DNA of 42,509 nt from an uncultured Alphaproteobacteria bacterium (GTDB lineage Bacteria > Pseudomonadota > Alphaproteobacteria > Sphingomonadales > Sphingomonadaceae). Where the stretch lies: positions 1 to 42,509 of the forward strand of contig CAIZNH010000030.1 in the NCBI GenBank assembly GCA_903934325.1, read 5' to 3'. A program made the translations under genes and the position numbers. The stretch's first letter is position 1, and the number at the start of each line of letters is the position of its first letter. Below are positions 8,187 to 15,036 of this stretch, one piece after another. Under the pieces are notes generated by a model. It was not told the origin of the DNA. It made no database searches and saw nothing but the letters and a program-made list of their open reading frames with translations.

Positions 8187-9331
8187 GTGAGCCTCCGCAG
8201 GAAGGTGGCCTGATCGTCCGCATCGCGCCTTCGGTGGGCAGCTTCGAGCGCGACGCATGGAACGCGCTGGGCGGCAAGGACAACCCCTTCGTCTCCCACG
8301 AATTCCTGACCGCGATCGAAGATTCCGGCAGCGCCGGCCCCGGCACCGGCTGGGAGCCTGCGCCGATTGTCATCACCGATGATGCAGGCAAGCTGCTCGC
8401 CGCCCTGCCGTCCTATGCCAAGGGGCACAGCCAGGGCGAATATGTGTTCGATCACAGCTGGGCCGATGCATGGCATCGTGCGGGCGGGCGTTACTACCCC
8501 AAGCTCCAGATTGCCGCGCCCTTTACGCCTGCCACCGGCCCGCGCCTGCTGCTCTCCGACCCGAGCCTTGCGCCGCATCTGCTCAAAGGGGCCGAGGCGG
8601 TGTGTGTGCAGAACGCCATGTCGAGCGCCCACGCGACCTTCATCGAACCTGCGCAATTGCCCCTGTTCGAGGAGGCTGGCTGGCTGCTGCGCTCGGATAT
8701 CCAGTTCCACTGGTTCAACCGCGATTACGGCAGCTTCGAGGATTTTCTCGGCGCGCTGTCCTCTAGGAAGCGCAAGGATCTGCGCAAGGAACGTGCGGCG
8801 GCGGTCGAGGGCCTCACCATCCGCCATCTCACCGGCAGCGAGATACGAGAGGAACACTGGGACGCTTTCTGGGTGTTCTATCAGGATACCGGCGCGCGCA
8901 AATGGGGCCATCCCTATCTGACGCGCGAGGCCTTCAGCCTGCTGGGCGATCGTATGGGGGAGCGGATCGTGCTGATGCTCGCCTATGATGGCGACGAGGC
9001 GATCGCGGGCGCGCTGAACTTTGTCGGCAAGGATGCGCTCTACGGGCGCTATTGGGGCTGCACCCGCGAGGTGCGCTTCCTGCATTTCGAGCTGTGCTAT
9101 TATCAGGCCATCGACGCGGCGATCGCACGGGGCCTCGCGCGGGTCGAGGCGGGAGCGCAAGGCGGGCACAAGCTCGCCCGCGGATATGAGCCGGTGCAGA
9201 CCTGGTCGGCCCACTGGATCGCCGATCCCGGCTTCCGCGCCGCTGTCGCCGATTTCCTCGAGCGCGAGCGGGCGGGGGTGGCGAGCGACCAGCTTTATCT
9301 GGGTGGACGCACGCCGTTCAAAAAGGCTTAG
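8183..9331 (+). CDS. GNAT/FemAB-like family protein (DUF482, PF04339)
   Basis: 382 residues from a GTG start overlapping the upstream TGA. It belongs to the DUF482 group of double-GNAT-fold proteins, often labelled peptidoglycan-biosynthesis or N-acyltransferase-like. Diagnostic blocks: NPFVSHEFLTAIEDSGSAGPGTGW near the N-terminus, YVFDHSWADAWHRAGGRYYPKLQ, then SSRKRKDLRKERAA, FYQDTGARKWGHPYLTREAF, ALYGRYWGC and the C-terminal EAGAQGGHKLARGYEP. The last block is the most conserved in the family. The substrate is unknown; cell-wall or amide-bond transfer is suggested only by FemAB similarity. It is the last gene of the five-gene operon and its stop overlaps by 4 nt the end of the convergent Sel1-like gene. 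Confidence 0.87.
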   Translation: MSEPPQEGGLIVRIAPSVGSFERDAWNALGGKDNPFVSHEFLTAIEDSGSAGPGTGWEPAPIVITDDAGKLLAALPSYAKGHSQGEYVFDHSWADAWHRAGGRYYPKLQIAAPFTPATGPRLLLSDPSLAPHLLKGAEAVCVQNAMSSAHATFIEPAQLPLFEEAGWLLRSDIQFHWFNRDYGSFEDFLGALSSRKRKDLRKERAAAVEGLTIRHLTGSEIREEHWDAFWVFYQDTGARKWGHPYLTREAFSLLGDRMGERIVLMLAYDGDEAIAGALNFVGKDALYGRYWGCTREVRFLHFELCYYQAIDAAIARGLARVEAGAQGGHKLARGYEPVQTWSAHWIADPGFRAAVADFLERERAGVASDQLYLGGRTPFKKA

Positions 9332-9657
9332 GCGGCGCGCAGGCGCTCTTCGGCGAGCCACTGGCGCGCACGGCGCTGGGCTTCGGCGATTTCGCGGGCG
9401 GTCATCTCGTCGGAGATATCGGCGCGGCAGTGGGCAGCCTCTTCATGACCGCGCGATGCGGCGAGGTTGAACCACTTGTGGGCCTCGATGAGATCGCATT
9501 CCACGCCGTTGCTGCCGGTCGAGTAGGCGACGCCCAGATCGAAGCAAGCCCCCGTATCGCCTTCGCTCGCCGCCGCCAGCCAGCGTGCAAGCCCGAGATC
9601 GGTCACTGTTTCACGTGAAACACGCTTTTCCGAAGCGGTGATCGTGATCAGCTGCAT
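9328..9657 (-). CDS. Small Sel1-repeat-like protein
   Basis: 109 residues carrying one clear Sel1-type motif (ACFDLGVAYSTGSNGVECDLIEAHKWFNLAASRGHEEAAHCRADI is the repeat pair at about residues 36-80), a helix-turn-helix-helix fold used for protein contacts. The C-terminus is a charged helix (MTAREIAEAQRRARQWLAEE). A perfect parS site lies within codons 12-17 and encodes the VSRET segment near the N-terminus. Convergent with, and overlapping by 4 nt, the DUF482 gene. Partner unknown. Confidence 0.8.
   Translation of the reverse strand: MQLITITASEKRVSRETVTDLGLARWLAAASEGDTGACFDLGVAYSTGSNGVECDLIEAHKWFNLAASRGHEEAAHCRADISDEMTAREIAEAQRRARQWLAEERLRAA
9607..9622. other. parS centromere site (perfect)
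   Basis: TGTTTCACGTGAAACA, identical to the conserved bacterial 16-bp parS palindrome bound by ParB. It lies inside the Sel1-like gene. First of four such sites in this window. Confidence 0.93.
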
Positions 9658-9821
9658 GGTTTAGTCCCCGTTAGTCTTCGAGCCGCCCCCTGCGGCCCTC
9701 CGTCCCCCGAGAAGTCGGCTAACATGGTCAATAATTGGTTAACGCCATCGCAGCTTTGTGCGGTCGCCAGAGCGCGGGAGCGGCACCTACGTCGTTTCGC
9801 CAAGGCGCATGTCAAAGCCGC

Positions 9822-9850
9822 TTGTGCGGTTACGGGGCCTTGCCTATAGC
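9822..9850 (+). promoter_or_regulatory. Possible dksA promoter
   Basis: TTGTGC (9822-9827), 17-nt spacer, TATAGC (9845-9850). The spacing is ideal, the -35 match moderate. A start near 9857 would leave a leader of about 90 nt before dksA, holding the short frame at 9886. The rest of the 9658-9949 gap shows no other gene. Confidence 0.4.
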
Positions 9851-9885
9851 GCGCCCATAGCTTTTCTTGCGGGACCAAGTGAGCC

Positions 9886-9942
9886 ATGAAAAAATTCAGG
9901 CGTCAGGACGCTAAAGCCCGCAAAAGCGATCTTTGGGATTGA
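9886..9942 (+). CDS. Possible 18-residue leader peptide upstream of dksA
   Basis: A short frame with ATG at 9886 encodes a very basic peptide beginning MKKFRRQDAKARKSDLWD and stops 7 nt before the dksA start. It lies downstream of the candidate promoter and could act as a translated leader or a small basic protein. The ribosome binding site (AAGTGAG) is weak. Whether it is translated cannot be judged from one sequence. Confidence 0.35.
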   Translation: MKKFRRQDAKARKSDLWD

Positions 9943-9949
9943 GAGCCAC

Positions 9950-10408
9950 ATGGCATCTGCCGCGTCTGACGAAATCGATATCCTTGAAAAGGCCAAGCGC
10001 CTGATCGCCGAGGACTACGTCCCGAGCGAAGACGAGGAATACATGAATGATCGCCAGCAGGCCTATTTCCGGATGCTGCTGATCGAATGGAAGCGCTCGA
10101 TCCATTCCGCTGCCGGCCAGACCCTGCAATCCCTTGCTGACGGCCCGATCCGCGAAGCCGACCTCACCGACCGCGCATCGAGCGAAACCGACTGGGGTAT
10201 CGAACTGCGCACGCGTGATCGCCAGCGCAAGCTGGTCGCCAAGATCGACTCCGCCCTGCGCCGTCTCGACGAGGGCGAGTACGGTTATTGCGAGAAGACG
10301 GGTGATCCGATCGGCCTGCGCCGGTTGATCGCGCGCCCGGTCGCGACCATGACGGTCGAGGCGCAGGAAGCCCACGAGCGCCGCGAAAAGATCTCGCGCG
10401 ACGACTGA
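9950..10408 (+). CDS. dksA: RNA polymerase-binding transcription factor DksA
   Basis: 152-residue DksA. It binds the RNA polymerase secondary channel and, with ppGpp, retunes rRNA and stress promoters. Seen: an N-terminal globular part with YMNDRQQAYFRMLL; a coiled-coil hairpin (about residues 35-108) whose tip has READLTDRAS, giving Asp71, Asp74 and Ala76, the tip residues required for activity in E. coli; and a zinc-finger-like globular end YGYCEKTGDPIGLRRLIARP with only one cysteine (Cys114). Loss of the other zinc cysteines is normal in alphaproteobacterial DksA, so this is not a defect. Full length. A short basic frame precedes it. Confidence 0.95.
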   Translation: MASAASDEIDILEKAKRLIAEDYVPSEDEEYMNDRQQAYFRMLLIEWKRSIHSAAGQTLQSLADGPIREADLTDRASSETDWGIELRTRDRQRKLVAKIDSALRRLDEGEYGYCEKTGDPIGLRRLIARPVATMTVEAQEAHERREKISRDD

Positions 10409-10579
10409 TCGCCCGGGCCTTTCGCGCATCATGTGCCGCGATGGGACAGAGTTATCGCTACACTCCGCCGGGACTGTGGATTTTACGACCCGTTAACTGC
10501 GCTTGCCTAGCGCAAGATGGTGTCTGCGCGGCCCTTGCCGTAAGCTGCAGGCAGCGATGGAGATGGAGGCGATCCTGCG

Positions 10580-10957
10580 ATGACTGGGGTTGAGACACGG
10601 AGCGTGGCCCGCGACAGCCTGTTCCTGTTGGCCGATATTCGTATCGAACAGGGGGCGGAAGCCAACCGCGTTCGCGTGCGCAATCTCTCCGATGGCGGAA
10701 TGATGGCCGAGGGCAACCTCAAGGTGAAGCGCGGCCACCGCGTCGATGTCGAACTGCGCAATATCGGCAGCGTCCCCGGGACGGTCGCATGGGTGCAGGA
10801 TGATCGCTTCGGCATCGCCTTCGACGAGGAAATCGATTCCCAGAAGGCCCGCCGTCCGCTCGGTGCCGCCGAGGTTGCGAGCTTGGCGGCGGCTGAACTT
10901 TCAAGGGCGCACCGCGCTCCGCCGCCGCCCGAGACTGCCAAACTCCGCAAGCTCTGA
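10580..10957 (+). CDS. PilZ domain protein
   Basis: 125 residues with one PilZ fold (about residues 8-95). The c-di-GMP signature is present in modified form: arginines in EANRVRVRNLSDGGMMAEG supply the D/NxSxxG block (NLSDGG), and the barrel continues with VDVELRNIGSVPGTVAWVQDDRFGIAFDEEID. The upstream RxxxR motif is less clear, so c-di-GMP binding is likely but not assured. Short proline-rich and basic tail. A GGAGG ribosome binding site lies 10 nt before the ATG. It stands alone between dksA and a lipoprotein gene; a role in motility or envelope control is inferred from the family only. Confidence 0.85.
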   Translation: MTGVETRSVARDSLFLLADIRIEQGAEANRVRVRNLSDGGMMAEGNLKVKRGHRVDVELRNIGSVPGTVAWVQDDRFGIAFDEEIDSQKARRPLGAAEVASLAAAELSRAHRAPPPPETAKLRKL

Positions 10958-11069
10958 TCGCGGGCGCGCCGGCCCGCCCTCACGCAAATTGCCGGAAGTC
11001 CCGTCTTGGCGGGGCAATACCGGTGCTGGCAAGCTGACCGCGGCGTTTCAAGCTGCTAGTCAGGAGGCA

Positions 11070-12536
11070 ATGCGACTCTGGCTTGCCCTTCTGTGCCTCG
11101 CGCTGCTCGGTTCCTGCGGGCCGTCCAATGGCGGTGGCCCGGTCGGTATTGCAGTGATCGGCACATCCGACAGCCTGTTCCAGCAAGGCGTGCGCCTCTC
11201 CCCTGCAGCCCAGCACCTGCGCGCGGCAACCGCCGAGGGGCTGGTGACGCTCGATGCCGGGGGACAGGTGGTCCCGGCGCTGGCCGAGCGCTGGATCGTC
11301 ACCGATGACGGGCTCAGCTACATCTTCCGCCTGCGTGACGGGAACTGGCCCGGCGGCGGCGAGATCACCGCGCCTGAAGTTCGCAGCCTGTTGCGCGGAT
11401 CGATTGCGCGGCTGCGCGGCACGTCGCTCGGCATTGATCTCGACAAGGTCTCCGATATCCGCGCCATGACCGGCCGCGTCATCGAAGTGCGCCTGTCCGG
11501 GCCGATGCCCGATTTCCTGCGATTGCTGGCCCAGCCTGAGCTCGGTTTCGTCAAGAGCGGTCGCGGCGGCGGCCCGATGGTGATGTCGCGCAAGGACAAG
11601 GCGGGCGCCGCGCGTCTGTCGGCCCTGCCGCCCGAGACACGCGGGCTTCCGGCGCGCGAGGACTGGGAGGCGATTGCGCGCCCGCTGCAGATCGAGGCAC
11701 TGCCGGCGAAGAAGGCGGTCGAGGCTTTTTCGCGGGGGGATGTCGATCTGGTTCTGGGCGGCACCATTGCGGATTTTCCGCTGGCCGAGGCCGGACCGCT
11801 CTCGCGCGGGACCATTCAGGTCGATCCGGCCTTCGGGCTGCTGGGCCTGGTGGTCCGCTCGGATCGCGGGGTGCTGGCCGATCCGGCCCGGCGCGAGGCG
11901 CTGTCGATGGCGATTGATCGTGCAGCTCTGATCCAGCCTTTCGGCCTCGGCGGCTGGCAGGCGAGCACCTGGATCGTGCCGCCCGGCCTCTATGTCGAGC
12001 CGCCCTATCCGGCCGAGCGCTGGCAGGACATGTCGCTCGAACAGCGGCGCCAGACGGCCGCCGCGCGCATCCGGGCATGGAGCGCGGGATCGGGACGCGA
12101 GGCGAAGGTGCGCCTTGGTCTGCCGGCAGGGCCGGGCAGCGATCTGCTTTACCGGGAACTGGCCCGGGCCTGGGGGGCGATCGGCGTGACTGTCCAGCGT
12201 GTCGCTCCGGGGCGCAATGCCGATCTTGAACTGCGGGACACGGTGGCGCGCTATTTCTCGCCGCGCTGGTATCTCAACCAGTTCAATTGCTCGCTCGGTG
12301 CCGGCTTGTGCTCGCCCGAGGCCGATGCGCTGGTGCGGCGCTCGCTGACCGAACGCGACCTTGCCGCGCGCCACAAGATCCTCGCCGAAGCCCATGCCGC
12401 GCTGACGGCCCGCGAGGTCTATATTCCGCTGGGCGCGCCGGTCCGCTGGTCGCTGGTGCGCGGTTCGGTCGGCAATTACCTCGCCAACCAGTGGGGGCTC
12501 CACCCCTTGTTCCCGCTCTCCCAGCCCACCACATAG
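11070..12536 (+). CDS. Extracellular solute-binding lipoprotein, family 5 (peptide ABC transporter type)
   Basis: 488 residues. The start at ATG 11070 gives a lipoprotein signal MRLWLALLCLALLGSCG with lipobox LLGSC (lipid-modified Cys16). The remainder follows SBP_bac_5 proteins: ATAEGLVTLDAGGQVVPALAERWIVTDDGLSYIFRLRDG near the N-terminus, then DWEAIARPLQIEALPAKKAVEAFSRGDVDLVLGG, the hinge-lobe block RREALSMAIDRAAL, and YLNQFNCSLGAGLCSPEADALVRRS near the end. Family members bind peptides, nickel or opines in the periplasm. No permease or ATPase genes are adjacent, so transport partners are elsewhere or the protein has a stand-alone role. The upstream open frame reaching back to 10746 overlaps the PilZ gene and is not coding. 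Confidence 0.88.
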   Translation: MRLWLALLCLALLGSCGPSNGGGPVGIAVIGTSDSLFQQGVRLSPAAQHLRAATAEGLVTLDAGGQVVPALAERWIVTDDGLSYIFRLRDGNWPGGGEITAPEVRSLLRGSIARLRGTSLGIDLDKVSDIRAMTGRVIEVRLSGPMPDFLRLLAQPELGFVKSGRGGGPMVMSRKDKAGAARLSALPPETRGLPAREDWEAIARPLQIEALPAKKAVEAFSRGDVDLVLGGTIADFPLAEAGPLSRGTIQVDPAFGLLGLVVRSDRGVLADPARREALSMAIDRAALIQPFGLGGWQASTWIVPPGLYVEPPYPAERWQDMSLEQRRQTAAARIRAWSAGSGREAKVRLGLPAGPGSDLLYRELARAWGAIGVTVQRVAPGRNADLELRDTVARYFSPRWYLNQFNCSLGAGLCSPEADALVRRSLTERDLAARHKILAEAHAALTAREVYIPLGAPVRWSLVRGSVGNYLANQWGLHPLFPLSQPTT

Positions 12537-12557
12537 GGGGGCGAAAGGATTGCGCCA

Positions 12558-12971
12558 GTGAACGATCCCCGCCCGCAACAGATGAGCTTTTCCCTCCCCA
12601 CGGGCACCGATCCCGCATCGGTGCGGGCGCGAGTGGAAATGCTCGAACGCCTACTTGAGCGCAGCTTCACCGTGCCGGGCGTAAACATGCCGGTCGGGCT
12701 CGATGCGATCATCGGGCTGGTTCCGGTGCTGGGCGATCTCCTGACCACGGCGATGGGTGCCTATGTCGTTTGGGAAGCGCGCAATCTCGGCCTGCCCAAA
12801 TGGAAGCTCGCGCGAATGGGCGCCAATGTGCTGTTCGACACCGCGATCGGCGCGATTCCGGTGGTGGGCGATGCGGCGGACTTCGTTTTCCGCTCCAACA
12901 GCCGCAACCTCAGGATCATCCGCAGGCATCTCGACAAGCACCATCCGCAGACGCGGGTGATCGAGGGGTAG
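12558..12971 (+). CDS. DUF4112 membrane-associated protein
   Basis: 137 residues from a GTG start preceded by AAGGA nine nt upstream. The DUF4112 pattern is clear: LERLLERSFTVPGVNMPVGLDAIIGLVPVLGDLLTTAMGAYVVWEAR, then MGANVLFDTAIGAIPVVGDAADFVFRSNSRNLRII. The two glycine-rich hydrophobic stretches with internal (I/V)P-V-(L/V)-GD motifs are probably membrane hairpins. Function unknown across the family. It follows the solute-binding lipoprotein by 21 nt and precedes kynA by 36 nt, all on the same strand. Confidence 0.88.
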   Translation: MNDPRPQQMSFSLPTGTDPASVRARVEMLERLLERSFTVPGVNMPVGLDAIIGLVPVLGDLLTTAMGAYVVWEARNLGLPKWKLARMGANVLFDTAIGAIPVVGDAADFVFRSNSRNLRIIRRHLDKHHPQTRVIEG

Positions 12972-13007
12972 TTTCCTCTCCCGTCGCCCCGCGCTAAGGC
13001 GCAGGCC

Positions 13008-13799
13008 ATGGCCGACAACGTCACCTATTCGAGCTACCTCGATCTCGACCGCATTCTTGCCGCCCAGCATCCTGCCTCGGACGCGCATGACGAGCTCCTG
13101 TTCATCATCGTCCATCAGGCGAGCGAGCTGTGGCTCAAGCTGTGCCTGCACGAGCTGACCGCCGCGCGCGAAGCGATCGAGAGCGACCGGCTGCGTCCCG
13201 CTTTCAAGATGCTGGCGCGGGTGGCGCGGGCGCAGCAGCAGCTGATCCAGAGCTGGGACGTGCTCTCGACCATGACCCCGCACGACTATTCAGCGATCCG
13301 CCCGCATCTGGGTGCGTCGAGCGGGTTCCAGTCGCCGCAGTACCGGATGATGGAATTCATGCTCGGCGGGCGGGATGCCAAGCACGTGCGGCTCCACAAG
13401 GACAATGCCGACTGGGCTGGCCGGCTGGAGAGCGAGCGCGGGCGCGCGAGCCTCTATGATGCGGCGATCCGGCTGCTGGCGCGGCGTGGCTTTGCCCTGG
13501 ATGATGCGGCGCTGGCGCGCGATCTTTCGGGGCCATACGCGCACAACCCCAGCGTCGAGGCGGCGTGGGCGGCGATCTACCGAGAGCCGGAGGATCACTG
13601 GGACCTCTACGAACTGGCCGAAAAGCTGGTCGATCTCGAATATCACTTCCAGCGCTGGCGCTTCGGGCATTTGAAGACGGTCGAGCGGATCATCGGCTTC
13701 AAGCGCGGCACCGGCGGCACGCCGGGCGTGCCCTATCTCGAAGGGGTGCTGAAGCAGGCCTTCTTCCCCGAACTGCTGAGCGTCAGGACTGCGATATGA
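13008..13799 (+). CDS. kynA: Tryptophan 2,3-dioxygenase
   Basis: 263 residues, a normal length for the bacterial haem enzyme that opens the indole ring of L-tryptophan to N-formylkynurenine. Conserved blocks: YSSYLDLDRILAAQHP, HDELLFIIVHQASELWLKL (with the active-site histidine), FKMLARVARAQQQLIQSWDVLSTMTPHDY, GASSGFQSPQYRMMEFMLG, and the haem-ligand region YHFQRWRFGHLKTVERIIGFKRGTGGTPG with its histidines near residues 217 and 226. Its stop overlaps the kynureninase start (ATGA), so the two are translationally coupled. The intermediate enzyme, kynurenine formamidase, is not adjacent. Confidence 0.96.
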   Translation: MADNVTYSSYLDLDRILAAQHPASDAHDELLFIIVHQASELWLKLCLHELTAAREAIESDRLRPAFKMLARVARAQQQLIQSWDVLSTMTPHDYSAIRPHLGASSGFQSPQYRMMEFMLGGRDAKHVRLHKDNADWAGRLESERGRASLYDAAIRLLARRGFALDDAALARDLSGPYAHNPSVEAAWAAIYREPEDHWDLYELAEKLVDLEYHFQRWRFGHLKTVERIIGFKRGTGGTPGVPYLEGVLKQAFFPELLSVRTAI

Positions 13800-15031
13800 C
13801 CCCCGAGACCCGCGCCGCCGAATTCGACGCCGCCGATCCGCTCAGCTCTTTCCGGGAGCGTTTCACCCTGCCTGAAGGCGTGATCTACCTCGACGGCAAT
13901 TCGCTGGGCGCGCTGCCCAGGGCGACCCCCGGGGTCATGGCCCGCGTGGTCGAACAGGAATGGGGCGAGGGGCTGATCCGTTCGTGGAACAGCGCCCATT
14001 GGTTCGAGGCTGCGGGCCGGATCGGGAGCAAGATCGCACCCCTGATCGGCGCGGCAGCGGGCGAGGTGGTCGCCTGCGATTCTACCAGCGTGAACCTGTT
14101 CAAGCTGATCGCGGCGGCGCTCGCCATGCGCCCGGGCCGCAAGGTGATCCTGTCCGAACCGGGCAATTTTCCGACCGATCTCTACATGATCGCAGGCCTT
14201 GAAGCGCAGGGGCTTGCCGAGCGGCGGCTGGCCCCGCGCGAAGAACTGGCAGAGGCGCTGGCCAAGGCGCCGGAGGGCGATGTCGCGCTGCTGATGCTCA
14301 CCCATGTCCACTACAAGACCGGCGCGATGCACGACATGGCGGCTCTCACCCGCGCCGCGCATGAGGCTGGCGCGCTGGTGCTGTGGGACCTGTCGCATTC
14401 GACCGGGGCGCTACCGGTCGATCTGAACGGGGCCGGGGCCGACTTCGCGGTCGGGTGCGGATACAAATATCTGTGCGGCGGGCCGGGGGCACCGGCCTTT
14501 GCCTATGTCGCCGCGCGCCACCATGCCCATCTCGCCCAGCCGCTCACCGGCTGGTTCGGCCACGCCGCGCCCTTCGCTTTCTCCGACGACTATGCCCCTG
14601 CGCCGGGGATCGAGCAGCTTTTGTGCGGCACCTCGCCGGTGCTCGGGTTGGCCGCCCTGGAAGTCGGGGTGGAGCTGATTGCCGAGATCGGCGTCGCGCG
14701 GCTTTACGCCAAATCGCAGGCGCTTTCGGAATTCCTGCTCGCCTGCCTTGCCGATCTGGGCGTGAACCTTGAACTGGCCAGCCCGGCGACCAGCGACGCG
14801 CGCGGGAGCCAGCTCTCGTTCCGCCACCCGCACGCCTATGCGATCTGTCAGGCGCTGATCGCGCGCGGGGTGATCGGCGACTTCCGCGATCCCGATGTGC
14901 TGCGGCTGGGCTTTGCCCCGGCATACCTGCGCTTTGCCGACATGGCCGCTGCCGCGCGCCACATCGCCGAGGTGCTGGGCAGCGGGGAGTGGCAGCGCGC
15001 GGAGTTCAATCAGCGCGCTGCCGTTACCTAG
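13796..15031 (+). CDS. kynU: Kynureninase
   Basis: 411-residue PLP enzyme of the aspartate aminotransferase fold, cleaving kynurenine to anthranilate and alanine. Visible features: the N-terminal IYLDGNSLGALP block; CDSTSVNLFKLIAAAL with phosphate-binding residues; SEPGNFPTDLYM; LMLTHVHYKTGAMHDM; the aspartate of VLWDLSHSTGALPVDL; and the PLP lysine Lys224 in GCGYKYLCGGPGAPAF. It ends with the RLGFAPAYLRFADM block. It overlaps kynA by 4 nt in a kynAU operon for tryptophan degradation via anthranilate. The C-terminal stop is 5 nt from the stop of the convergent DUF305 gene. Confidence 0.95.
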   Translation: MTPETRAAEFDAADPLSSFRERFTLPEGVIYLDGNSLGALPRATPGVMARVVEQEWGEGLIRSWNSAHWFEAAGRIGSKIAPLIGAAAGEVVACDSTSVNLFKLIAAALAMRPGRKVILSEPGNFPTDLYMIAGLEAQGLAERRLAPREELAEALAKAPEGDVALLMLTHVHYKTGAMHDMAALTRAAHEAGALVLWDLSHSTGALPVDLNGAGADFAVGCGYKYLCGGPGAPAFAYVAARHHAHLAQPLTGWFGHAAPFAFSDDYAPAPGIEQLLCGTSPVLGLAALEVGVELIAEIGVARLYAKSQALSEFLLACLADLGVNLELASPATSDARGSQLSFRHPHAYAICQALIARGVIGDFRDPDVLRLGFAPAYLRFADMAAAARHIAEVLGSGEWQRAEFNQRAAVT

Positions 15032-15036
15032 GTTCG

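Noticed and set aside
10980..12578. 532-codon minus-strand frame opposite the solute-binding lipoprotein
   Set aside because: Antisense shadow; the plus-strand gene has a lipobox and SBP family blocks.
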